Shown one piece after another: positions 1 to 11,060 of a stretch of 64,000 bases of DNA. Each line of letters begins with the position of its first letter. The first letter of the stretch is position 1. The stretch spans positions 327,614-391,613 of the forward strand of contig NW_003314334.1 in assembly GCF_000143415.4 (NCBI RefSeq), given 5' to 3'. The position numbers and the translations under genes were made by a program. The stretch is from Selaginella moellendorffii (lineage: Eukaryota; Streptophyta; Lycopodiopsida; Selaginellales; Selaginellaceae). The notes beneath the pieces are model-generated. The model had not been told where the DNA came from. It saw only the letters and a list, made by a program, of their open reading frames with translations, and did no database searches.

Positions 1-1303
1 AATAAGCTCACTAAAACATTTAGCCACTAACTCTGAACATGCCTTGAAGAGGCTAGCTATGCGATCAACACTTAGTCGAAACTAAAGTGAAGACTAGGAG
101 ATGGACTCATATCGGTACATAACCTCCTCATAGACAAAACTATAATATGGGTACCAACATCTCAATCTCAAACAACTAAGTTGGACATCACCATCCTTAG
201 CCAAGGTGTAGGGCCACCAAGACCAAGTCAAGATCAGTGAGAGCTCACTACTCTCATAGAGTCTAACAAAATGCAAGGTGCAACCTGCCACTAAGCACAA
301 CACTATAGAAGAAAGGCACAAGGGTCACCTTTTTTAGAAAAGTGCAACGGCCACTTTTCTACACCAACTCTAGACTCTATTCAACTCAATTGCCTTAGCT
401 CCAAATATTAGCATCCCTTTCGGGTTGCATCAAACAAACTACCTACTAAGGTTTAGACTAACCAAAGTCAACTCTAACCCTTTCACTAGTTTGTATTGGC
501 TTATGAAAACGGAATGGTTTTCAAGCAAAGTGATCAACAGATCAGCCATTAAAAAAGTCTAAGAAAATTTGTGGAAAATTTCCATCCTAGAGAAAGAATA
601 ACTCTTAGTTTAGGAATGCAAACTTTCAACTTCCTCCTATTAATAACTTCATATAGGTTCACCTCAACACAAATTCTCATGACTCAATAGTATGCTTAAG
701 CATCGAACATCTTTACCCATATAACCGACATCCAACATCAATATCCACAAAAATGCAAAATGAACATCCAAGATTTGATCACGAAGACCACATCTTCAGA
801 TATCCATATTTGCACTAACACTCTTCTTCACTCACCTTCAAGATCCAATGTGAAGCCAAAACATTAACAAGGCAAATGACATGGAAAATCAAGATCCAAG
901 GAAAATTCCTCATTACTCAAAATAACAATGCCACTTCCACTAGCACAAGTGCTAGTGATGTCATTACCTCAACTACACATTTTCTCCATCCAACAATTTA
1001 CTCCAAGTGTTAACAGATAAACCAACAAGCCATAACAAGTAAATGCTATAACCATTTCCAACATTTTATAGGTAAACCTAAGGAACAAAATACTAACTTA
1101 AGCTTAGCATAATGGACCACCATTGAGAATCTAGTTAAAGCTTCTACAATGCTACTTTGTGCAAGTAGATTAGCTTCTTCATCAACCACTTTGGGGTTGA
1201 TCATCGTTTAACCAAGCAACTTCATAAACACATTGCTCATTATCACATGGATATGATATAAGAATCACAATGTTTTGACTATTGAGCGACACTACAAGCA
1301 ATA
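1..1303 (-). mobile_element. Family A LTR element, copy 1, internal region (left part)
   Basis: A-rich sequence with no convincing ORF. It matches positions about 35700-36815 closely, sharing phrases such as the tracts around 28-80 and 1240-1300, so it is one of two copies of the same dispersed element (family A). The copy is cut at 1303 by element B and resumes at 9902. Orientation is inferred from the tRNA-type primer binding site of this family at 32243-32252, which reads on the minus strand. I see no gag or pol motif here. Confidence 0.7.
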
Positions 1304-3032
1304 TGTAAGTGACTAATTTTTCCATTCTACTTTAGTCACTTAACCATACCTCTGACCACTTGGAGGAGTCTCATTCACAACCTCCTTAAGTCCAATTTAG
1401 GACTTGGGACTTGCTAGTCCCGAGAATGGCATCTATGCCACTCAACCCTTGCACTTGGTCCAAGTGCTCCACATGTCCAGTCCCAAGACTAACACCCAAA
1501 GGTACCACTGACATATTGGCCCATTACGCTAAGGCCATGCCCATTCGCCTTTGCCGCACTAGTGGTCCAATACCACTTGCATCACAATCCCGTCTCTCCA
1601 AGACTGGGATATCCGTCCACGAGTGGTCATCTCAGATCCACTCCTTAGCATCCTTAGGATGCCCACAAACATGGGGAATAGCCTTCCCCAACATCCTTTT
1701 GTCAGTTCCTGCCAAGTCCCTTTTCCATCCATGGCCATGTTCACCAACACTGCCACTAGATCAAGGCCCGCAGACCCGGCCATTAAGTCCCATTGTCCTC
1801 TAGGACTTCCTCACCATGTGACCATATTCGTAGTCACTACACTAGAGGATTGCTCCTCCTCCTTTCCCCCATTTGGGACTTTGGGACAACATTTTGGAAC
1901 ACCGTGGCCCTATGCGAGCCCTGTGGGTACTCTCCCCACCTTCCACCTTTAAGTGCTCTAGCCATGGGCTTAGAGCAAGGTTCCATTGAGCCACACCAGG
2001 TATCCAAGTAGGTAGTGCCACCCACACTTGGACTGGGAGCATTGGCTAGTTGATCTTCCGGGGGAATTAGAGCTGGCTCTTGAACACTTTACCAAGCTAC
2101 CCCACTTGTCAGTCCGTATTCACTCTAGTCTTGGACTTTCTAGTGGTCAGTTCATCACCCAACACTAGGTCTGGCCTTCCTGGGCCAAACTAGCCTTTCC
2201 TGGCCAAACTGGCTCCACTGCAGTCCTCCCCCTTACTATACTTTTGGAGTTCACCAAACCCCCCAGGGTTTGGGAGACGAACAATTTGGGCTTTCACCAT
2301 GTCAGACTTGAACTTGAACTTGGACTTGGACTTGGACTCGGACTCAGACTCGGGCTCAGGCTCGGTCTCGGTCTCGGTCCTGGTCTCGGTCTTCGTCCCG
2401 GTCTCGGTCTCAACCTCAGACTCCATCTCGGGTCCTTCTCGGACTCCATCTTGGACTCCATCTCGAGTCCATCTCAGACTCCATCTCGGACTCCGTCGTG
2501 GTCCATCTCGGACTCCATCTCGAACTCCATCTCGGGTCCATCTCAGACTCCATCTCGGGTCCATCTCGAACTCCATCTCGGACTCCATCTCGGACTCCAT
2601 CTCGGTCCATCTCGGACTCCATCTTGGACCCCGTCTCAGTCCATCTCGGACTCCATCTCGGGTCCATCTCAGACTCCATCTCGGGTCCATCTCGGGTCCA
2701 TCTCAGACTCCATCTCAGGTCCATCTCGGACTCCATCTTGGGTCCATCTCGGACTCCATTTTGGACTCCACCTCGGACTTTAACTCGGGTGCATCTCGAA
2801 CACTTCCACGTGTCATGCGTTGTTCCTTTTGGGTCCTTTTTTGGAGCCTCGCTTATTGCTCGCTTTATGCTCATTCCTTGAGCACTCCGTTGGGAGTTCC
2901 ACTCCCACTCTCGACCTTTCAAGTCGGAGACTATTAGTCCAAACGTGTTACGCTCCTTTGGCTTTTGCTTCGGCCACTACCACGTGGCACCCTTTTGGCT
3001 CCATTTTGGGGCTTAGGGATTTGTGTCTCACA
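1304..3032 (-). repeat. Element B left LTR (3' LTR in element orientation)
   Basis: 1729 bp, beginning TGTAAG and ending CTCACA on the plus strand. It aligns with the D LTRs at 17417 and 23146 and, reversed, with the C LTR at 36958. It contains the shared LTR core (CGCTTTGGGCTTTCACC-type block; here altered, around 2225-2300) followed by the hexamer and 12-mer arrays. Confidence 0.92.
2299..2790. repeat. Tandem array in B left LTR (hexamer then 12-mer units)
   Basis: Plus-strand units are a hexamer resembling CTCGGT/CTCGGA (about 2310-2412), then 12-mers resembling CTCGGACTCCAT with CTCGGGTCCAT variants (about 2412-2790). The arrays are open in several frames on both strands and yield artefactual low-complexity ORFs of 120-210 codons. 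They are not treated as genes. Confidence 0.9.
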
Positions 3033-3046
3033 ACTCCACCACCCAT
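3033..3046 (-). other. Polypurine tract of element B
   Basis: On the minus strand GGGTGGTGGAGT lies directly next to the LTR that starts TGTGAGACAC. The same tract occurs beside the D LTR (19046) and, on the plus strand, at 43351-43368 in C. Confidence 0.75.
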
Positions 3047-6000
3047 AGACGAAGTTTAATGTCCTCATCGAACGGTAAACCCTTTTATAAAGTAACACCC
3101 GCAGGTATTACCATTTCATCCTTGGCACCCAACCAATATTTGTCTATGATTTGACCCCGAAGGCTCACCATGCCTTGTCCATCCTCGAAGGGGCATAGTC
3201 TTTCCAACATAGAGACTCATTCAACCACCTGGGGTGGTTTGCTCCCCTTTATTGGTTCAGTTCTCGCTAAACCCGTTAGAGACACCTTCTCTAACTCAAT
3301 TCCACTGCTCATTCTCGAGTAGTCCCAAATTCTATTGACATAACCAATTCACCTTGGAACTTTTAATTTTGACTTCTCGAAGTCAATTTCTTTGGTGTCT
3401 TTGACATCTTTCACTGCACATATTGTGCAACGTCACTTCCCATCCTAGGAAGCTCCCCGCTTGAGGGCACCATCGTCCTCCTTTCTATTTTATGCCACTT
3501 TTGCCAACAAGTTCCAGCCATTGTAAGTTGTGCTAGTGCTATCCATGGCCTTATCTTTTAGCTACTTCACCGCTCCCTCTCTTGGAGCTTTCACCTTTGC
3601 CAACTTGGAATATTTGGGAATCCATCCTTGGAAGCACATTTCCTTTCTCACAATCCGTTAGCATTCAACATATTAGTGTTCCATGCCTAATTTTGCTATT
3701 CAGATTCCTTTCAATGAACTCTATGGCCCACACTTGGCCACTAGTTTTTTTGCTTTTATCCATTGATTATTGCACTGAGCAACATAGGATCACTACCTCC
3801 ATTCTCGAGGTATCCTTTTGGTTCCAGGGCAAAGGCTCTACTTTGCTAAGTCCAGTGGGTGCTCACCCCTAGTAGGTCTCTTTAGCAATTTCGGCTACGG
3901 GCTTCGTCCACGGCCCAACTTTGCGACTGTCCCATGGGTCTCTCCCCGAGACTACTTTCTTGGACTTACTATACCATCGTATTGGCACAACTAATTTCCC
4001 TTTAAGTGTCCTTCCCACTTGGTCACTTCAACCAAGCCACACCATTATCAATAGTTCAAATCAACACTTTGAACTGGGAATCATATTCCTTAACCCAAAC
4101 AAAGACCTTGTCTTTGTTTAGCTACAAGATCACCTGGTGATCTCATCTTGACCCCTTAATAGGTCTACCAATAGAAACTAGGTCTTCTAGACCTTTTTAA
4201 ATTGTTGACTATGACCCCAGGGGGGATCCCCCACACTTGGCAGTGCGCCCAAGCTAGCCCTTATGGCCAAGGATCCATAGCAACTGAGATTGGGTGTCCC
4301 TATCTCATTCACCACGTCCTTGGTGCTCTTTGCACCAAAGTGTTCAAGTTAGATATGCCGAACTTTCACTCTAAACAATCTAACCGTGCATCACAACTCC
4401 GAGGCATCCCTTGCTTGGCAGTGTGCCCAAACCAGTCTCCTCACTGAGAGTCCATGACCACCGAAATATAAGTGTCCTCATATTCCAAACCATTACCACG
4501 CCCTAGTGATTTGGGACTCGAACCCAAGCATTAGAGGGCTGGGATTCGAACCCAACTTCCGTATATGCATCTATAGACGGCATCACCCTAGATGCCTGGT
4601 GTGACTCCCCACGCTGGTGCACTAACTTATACTTAAAGCGCGCTATAGATCACAACTTATGAACGTAGTTCCCCCGCACTGCTAAGTCCTCTCACTTGAC
4701 AAGCCTGTGATCATGCATGGACTCCTCCATGCTGGGCCCCATGGGCCACCCCTTTTGAAGTTAGCACCTTCAACTAGGGGATTTGTCCCCCTGACTTGCC
4801 AATCTCACTTAGCAAGTCATCCAGCCACCGTAACATGGTTCATACATAAGCGTGAAAGTCCTTAACCATCGACTTTCATTCAAAGCCCTCTCTTTGAACA
4901 CTTAGGAACTACTTCCCCAACCTTGATAGCCTCGCCTCATGGCCAGCTTCAAGACCACGCTTCTACTACGCCACTCTGATTTTGCGCGCTTTAGGAACCA
5001 TTTACCTTTGGCCTTTCTAGGTACTAAGCTACCTAGAATTGTCTTTGGGAACTTGAAGGAACTTTGTCCCTTAGCTTGTTAAGGCTTCTCCTTTCGCAAG
5101 CTTTCCAATTGCCATATGGTCTAACATGGACAATTCCATGCTTTAGACTTTTCATGGCACCACGGTTGCTAGTAACAACATACTCGAGCACCCACTTGAT
5201 TCTCCACTCCCAACTGACATAACCACCCTTGGTTATGCTCTTTGATTCCTATGATTTGGTTCTATCTCCTTACTACTTGCTTTTGGCCTCACACATTTCC
5301 TTCAGTTATTCGCCTCCAAACTAGGAGGATAGCTTTGCACTTTCTACCATGCCTTAACAAGTATTCTTGGGGATGAACCTACCCAACAGCCTAGGGAGTG
5401 GTTCCTCAATCTGGGTATGCTCATCTTATAATCCCATATACCAGGATTAACGTTGCTACATATGGTCCTTTATATGCCCATCACTAGCCTTGCCAAAATT
5501 CCATTTTTGGCTTTATCCAATTTAGATAGACGGACTTCTTCCATCTTTGCAACCTTGGACATTTGAATAGCACCTTCTATTCATCATTCACTAAGGACTT
5601 AGTCCTTTGGGCCTTATCTATTGCCCTCGCGACATCAAACACCACCTCCGAGTGTTCTAGAGTGTTTGGGTGTCCCAATGATGGCATATTTGACAATGAG
5701 TATTCCCCTTTTCAACATTGACTTATTATATTGCAACATAAGCAATTTATCCCCTATAAGAGTATATCTAACTTCCTTATACCATTAAGAAGTTTTGGGT
5801 AGCTACCTTCTACCAGTTTAAAAAATTATCTTGCACCTTTTGCTTAGTTGCCTCATAGTTGTCAAGTCCTATAACTCATTGCTGGTGCTTCCACACCTCC
5901 ATCATTGTTTTGGTCACCACACTCTACCATATGCCTTCCAACTTAGGCTATGCCATTCCTATTTTCATTGGGATTCCCTTTGGCAAGGGGTTCTTATGAA

Positions 6001-7081
6001 CCCACCAACATAACCTCAAGGTATCACACCTTGGCACATTTGGTATCTCCACACCATTAGCCCCACAAGCCTATCCTTATGACACTACTTATTAGTGTCT
6101 AGGTCTTTGCCAAGACCAATATGGCTGTTCCTCATACTAACTATCCGTTAGCACCGCACCATAGTGTTTGCACCCAACTCTGGGCCAAAATTGCTTTCTT
6201 CTGGGAACATTTTTCCCACAACTTTAGTATGGCACATTCTGCCATCAATGAGATACCTACTGTTCTCATATTTGGATCTTATAATCCTCCCCATATCTCA
6301 TAAAGCACTATACACCTCAGTCCAAATGCTTCAACCAATCCCTTAGAATTATTCCTTGACTCTTATTTGAGTCATCCAGCATTTTGGACTTCATCATCCG
6401 ACGATCTGTGAGGTCCTACCTTTGAGGTGCTAGCTCACTGGAATACAACTTCTTGTATTCAGGTTTTACTCACAAGGACCATCTTTGCAAGTGTTATTCT
6501 GACACTTGATTTGTTCTCTTGGGGCAACCTTTTGCCCCTTAGGACCACTTGTCCATGTGATGAGAATACCAACTCATCCTCTGAGTACACCCCCAACTCC
6601 TTGGGTTGTTCCAGCATTTATTAGAGGTAGCCCTGGCTACCATGTCGAGGACTTGTGTCCTCTTCTGTATTTGACCTCCCATGGTCATCAATTCCGGTCT
6701 CAAAGTTATGAGCACCAGCCTCAACTATATGAGGGTAATCTTGTGACTCCTTTATTGTTTTGGAGTCTACATCTTTCCCGTGATCCCAACTATAGTTGTT
6801 TACTACAACTATGTTAGCTCGTTTGTTGCATCAAATGCTCATCTGGATCACATCCTCACTCAATGAGGAAAGCCTTACACTGTTCCCAAGATCCCAAAGT
6901 CGTTCCATCATTGGCCCTTTTCTATCCACCACCTTGCCTACAAGTTCACATGTGAATTGTAGTGGAGAGCCATGTCTTCCCGACTTGCTACTCCTCAAGG
7001 ACAAGCCCAGTCCTAGGACCTTCCCATGCCAACACTAGGGGTGATATACTTTAGCATCAATAAAAGTCGGACTAAGGAACA
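3047..7081 (-). other. Internal region of element B, no coding capacity recognised
   Basis: Homologous throughout to 19060-23130 (element D) and, reversed, to 38595-43350 (element C). Reading frames stay below about 110 codons and differ between the copies. I see no zinc knuckle, DSG protease, YxDD or integrase motif. The sequence is best described as a conserved non-coding body of a non-autonomous element. Confidence 0.75.
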
Positions 7082-7093
7082 GCTCCGATACCA
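7082..7093 (-). other. Primer binding site of element B
   Basis: The minus strand reads TGGTATCGGAGC, three bases inside the LTR end CTTACA. This is the usual initiator-Met tRNA complement of plant LTR elements with one or two changes. It fixes the element on the minus strand. Confidence 0.85.
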
Positions 7094-7738
7094 AATTGTA
7101 AGCGATTAATTTTTCTATTCTACTTTAGTCACTTAACCACACCTCTGACCACTTAGAAGAGTCTCATTCACAACCTCTTTAAGTCCAATTCAGGACTTGG
7201 GACTTGCTAGTCCTGAGAATGGCATCCATGCCACTCAACCTTTGCACTTGGTCCAAGTGCTCCACATATCCAGTCCCAAGACCAACACCCAAAGACACCA
7301 TTGACATATCGGCCTATTACGCTAAGGCCATGCCCATTCACCTTTGCCGCACTGGTGGTCCAATACCACTTGCATCACAATCCCATCTCTCCAAGACTGG
7401 GCTGTTCGTCCACGAGTGGTCATCTCAGATCCACTCCTTAGCATCCTTAGGATGCCCACAAACATGGGGAATAGCCTTCCTTGACATCCCTTTGTCAGTT
7501 TCTGCCAAGTCCCTTTTCCGTCCATGGCCATGTTCACCAACACTGCCACTAGATCAAGGCCCGCAGACCCGACCATTAAGTCCCATTGTCCTCTAGGACT
7601 TCCTCACCATGTGACCGTATTCGTAGTCACTACACTAGAGGATTGCTCCTCCTCCTTGTAAGGAACCGACTCCCCGAGATGTCGTAGGCTAAAGGATCCC
7701 TGAAAGCATGACCAAAATGACAAAGAGTTCATCGGATG

Positions 7739-8025
7739 GGACTGAGTCGAAGATCAAGTCCAAGACCGACTCTGAGACCGAGTTCGAGATAGAGTCCGGG
7801 ATCGAGTACGAGACCGAATTGGAGACCGAGTTCGAGACCGAGTTCGAGACCGAGTTTGAGACAGAGCCCGAGATCCAAATCGGGTCTGAGACCGAGTCCG
7901 AGGTTGAGTCCGAAGTTGAGTCCGAGATTGGGTCCGAGATCGAGTCCGAAATCGAGTCCGAGACCGAGTCCGAAGTCGGGTCCGAGATCGAGTCTGAGAT
8001 TGATTCTGAGACTAAGTCCACATAC
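7739..8025. repeat. Hexamer array (GAGTCC/GAGACC) in the nested solo LTR
   Basis: About 45 imperfect GAGnCC-type hexamers in a row. Both strands are open across it, which explains the low-complexity ORFs here. Confidence 0.9.
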
Positions 8026-8068
8026 TAATACAGCTCAAGGGGTGAAAGCCCAAAGCGTGTGTTTCCCA

Positions 8069-8083
8069 GGGGGGGGGGGGGGG
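8069..8083 (+). repeat. Run of 15 G
   Basis: A homopolymer inside the conserved LTR core, followed by another G tract. It could fold as a G-quadruplex in DNA or RNA. The run length may also be unreliable in the assembly. Confidence 0.8.
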
Positions 8084-9364
8084 CTGCAGGGGGTTCCAAA
8101 AGTATAGTAGGGATAGTGAGGTCCAGGAACCAATCTTGAAGGAACTCTTTAGTGGGGCTTCCAAACCGACTTGAAGTTGAGATTGGGGCCGAGGGGCCTT
8201 GGGTGGGAGTGAGCATGGGCTTGAGTGGTGCCGAAGGGGCCACCCAGGGAAGTGCTCAAGAGCAGCTCCCACTCCCGAAAGGGAAACCAACTGCGGTGCT
8301 CCCGGCTCATGTGGAGTGGTGCCCCATGTGAGTACCTTGTGGCTCATTGGTCCTCGTCCTTCCTAGGGGCTTGGGCCTTCCCTTCGGGATGGAAGTGGGG
8401 GGGTAGAGGTACCCATACCGGGCCATTAGGCCACGGTGTTTCGCCCCGATGTCCCGAAGCAAGTGCTGCACCCAAGGCTTGGGATTTAGAGGGTCCCATG
8501 ATCAAGTCTTGTGGTACCAAGGGGTGTTAGGAATCTGGAGGCTTGGTGTGCTTAGCTGCTTGTGCCTGCGGGGAGTGTAGCCGAACCTTAAGTCCAGTCT
8601 AACCCGGGGAGGGGGATTGGGAAAGATTTGGGAATCCGTAGATGGATGGCTAACACTCCGTTGCTCGTGTAGTGAGTAGTTGAAACCAAGTAGGACCAAG
8701 TAGGAGCTGGTACCATAGGCGAGAAGCTTAGTGAGGGAACTTAGCACAAGCCAAGGCAGAGTTGGTCGGATAAACGAGGTAAGCTGGCAAATTGGAAAGG
8801 AAAAATTTGTGGCTTACACTCCTTTCCCCCATTTGGGACTTTGGGACAGCATTTTAGAACACCGTGGCCCTACGCAAGCCCCGTGGGTACTCTCCCCACC
8901 TTCCACCTTTAAGTGCTCTAGCCATGGGCTTAGAGCGAGGTTCTGTTGAGCCACAACAGGTATCCAAGTAGGTAGTGCCACCCACACTTGGACTAGGAGC
9001 ATCGGCTAGTCGATCTCCCGGGGAAACTAGAGCCGGCTCTTGAACACTTTACTAAGCTACCCCGCTTGTCAATCCGTATTCACTCTAGTCTTGGACTTCC
9101 CAGTGGTCATTTCATCACCCAACACTGGGTCTGGGCTTCCTAGGCCAAACTGGCCTTTCCTGGCCAAACAGGCTCCACTACAGTCCTCCCCCTTACTATA
9201 CTTTTGGAGTTCACCAAACCCCCCAGGGTTTGGTGACGAACGCTTTGGGCTTTCACCCTCTCAGACTCCAACTCGAACTCGGACTCGGACTTGGACTCGG
9301 ACTCGAACTTGGACTCGGGCTCGGGCTCGGGCTCGGTCTCGGTCTCGGTCCCAGTCTTGGTCCT

Positions 9365-9399
<35 letters not shown>

Positions 9400-9901
9400 T
9401 AGTCTCGATCTCTGTCCCGGTCTCGGTCTCCGTCCCGGTCTCGGTCTCGACCTCGGACTCCATCTTGGGTCCTCCTCGGACTCCATCTCGGATTCCATCT
9501 CGAGTCCATCTCGGACTCCGTCTTGGTCCATCTCGGACTCCATCTCAGGTCCATCTCGGATTCCATCTCGGTCCATCTCGGACTCCATCTTGGACTCCAT
9601 CTCGTGTCCATCTCAGACTCCATCTCGGACTCAGGCTCCAAAAAGGGACCCAAAAGGACCAACGCATGACACATGGAAGTGTCCGAGATGGACCCGAGTT
9701 GGAGTCCGAGGTGCGCTTATTGTTCGCTTCATGCTCGTTCCTTGAGCACTCCGTTGGGAGTTCCACTCCCACTCTCGACCTTTCAAGTCGGAGCTTTTTA
9801 TTCCAAACGTGTTACACTCGTTTGGCTTTTGCTTTGGCCACTACCACGTGGCACCCTTTCGGCTCCACTTTGGGGTTTAGGGATTTGTGTCTCACACAAT
9901 A

Positions 9902-10618
9902 CCCACGACATTACGTCAAAGGTTTATGTGACTATCAAATGCTAACTCAATTTGACAAAATGCAACATAAATGCCACATTCCACCGATAGAGATTTACAA
10001 CACCCAACACCACTAACTTTTGTTCATAACATGGACAAGCTCATGCCACTCTCTTTCCGACCAAACAAAACTAATCTAACACCAAGCTACTAAAGGAGCA
10101 ATAGCAAGCTTCCCCGGAAAAGAATTGAGTATTGTAACCTAAGTCTTCCAATGGCAAGCCTAGACAAAATGGTATAGCGTTTCACCGCTATCCATCCCAT
10201 AACTCACCACTTGTAAGACCACCATAACCGACATGCATCAAGGTAGGGACTCTTGATTGCATAATGTGAATATGAGTAACGAGTTAACACCTCGTTGCAA
10301 ATCATATCTCCAAGAAGAGAAAATGATTTACGTGTGTGATCCTTCGTCCCCGATGACTCTCTTTTCGGCCTCATCTTTGACTAAACCTCAAGCTTGCTTT
10401 CGCACTGCCTTCAATCCAATCCAAGAAAAGTTTATGAGAGAGCAACGCAAAGACTACTTGAACCAATAGACTAATCCCTATAGTCTTGATTGATCCACTT
10501 GTAATCATGCCTAGGAAGGATCCACTAGTGCCGTGCTAAACAGCTACGGACCAGCCTATTTGCCACTCATAGCAAACCCAAGGAGGTTTGTTTTCACCCA
10601 TGGTACATGGAACAACTT
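9902..10618 (-). mobile_element. Family A copy 1, internal region (middle part)
   Basis: Continues the A sequence after element B. 9907-10045 matches 36825-36957, 10262-10465 matches 48160-48348, and 10465-10615 matches 63021-63185. No coding sequence is recognised. It is interrupted at 10618 by transposon E. Confidence 0.8.
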
Positions 10619-10643
10619 AAGCTCTATTTTGTTAAACTGGGAA
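10619..10643 (+). repeat. Left terminal inverted repeat of transposon E
   Basis: Begins AAGCTCTATTTTGTTAAA, followed by CTGGGA. It pairs with 31900-31924. Confidence 0.85.
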
Positions 10644-11060
10644 TTGTCATTATCCCACTTGTAAAATAAGGTTTCCAAACCTTTATATAGTATATAAATA
10701 TAACAAAATTCAACTGCATTGAGGCACATGCCATTTTATTTTAAACAAGGAAATGTCTACTCAATCACTTCTCCTCCCCCTGCCACTGCTTCACCTCTCT
10801 CTTCTCCTTGTCATCGTCGTCCAATTTCTTTCCATCCTTTTAATATTGGCTTAGTTGCTCCGAGTCTAGGTGGAGCCCAAGTCCCCATTCAATCTTTACT
10901 TTCCCCTTATTAATAAAACAACTTCGTAGACTTCCAATAACATGCTGTAACACTTCTAGTATAATGCAAATCCTCTCAAAGAATTTTCTTTTAATATTAA
11001 TACAATGGCATGGAACCCCATGCCATAATAAGTTACATTTTTAAATAAATACATGCCATC
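10644..11060. other. Left subterminal region of E, non-coding
   Basis: AT-rich, with no supported gene. It contains the first 22-bp palindrome (11005-11026) just beyond the 3' end of the phosphatase-like gene. A 64-codon plus-strand ORF at 10719 has no recognisable features and is not called. Confidence 0.6.

Larger units (their letters stand above)
7657..8818 (+). mobile_element. Nested solo LTR (family I), TSD CTCCT
   Basis: The inserted sequence begins TGTAAGGAACC and ends GGCTTACA. It is flanked by CTCCT at 7652-7656 and 8819-8823. The surrounding B LTR is continuous once the segment is removed (compare 1850-1870). There is no internal region or second LTR, so it is a solo LTR. It differs from the B LTR over most of its length but shares a block at about 8040-8110 (GGTGAAAGCCCAAAGCG, then CCAAAAGTATAGTA) and carries its own hexamer array (about 7739-8025), which gives spurious acidic and serine-rich frames. 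Confidence 0.92.
1304..9896 (-). mobile_element. Element B: LTR retrotransposon without recognisable coding sequence, TSD CAATA
   Basis: Two LTRs (1304-3032 and 7097-9896) flank an internal region of about 4 kb. On the plus strand the element starts TGTAAGTGAC and ends GTCTCACA. The 5-bp duplication CAATA lies at 1299-1303 and 9897-9901. A primer binding site next to the right LTR and a purine-rich tract next to the left LTR show that the element reads on the minus strand. The second family A copy has the uninterrupted target at about 36810. No gag, protease, RT or integrase motif is seen, so it is probably a LARD-type element mobilised in trans. The larger size of the right LTR is explained by a nested solo LTR at 7657-8818. 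Confidence 0.93.
7097..9896 (-). repeat. Element B right LTR, split by a nested solo LTR
   Basis: 2800 bp in total. Removing the insertion at 7657-8818 leaves about 1.64 kb, in line with the other LTRs of this family. The tandem hexamer/12-mer array occupies about 9262-9630. The LTR ends with CTCACA at 9896, followed by the target duplication. Confidence 0.92.

Noticed and set aside
1411-1803. 130-codon ORF repeated at 7204 and partly in other LTRs
   Set aside because: It lies in the LTR and antisense to the element. It is interrupted or frame-shifted in the D and H copies, so it is conserved as DNA and not as protein.
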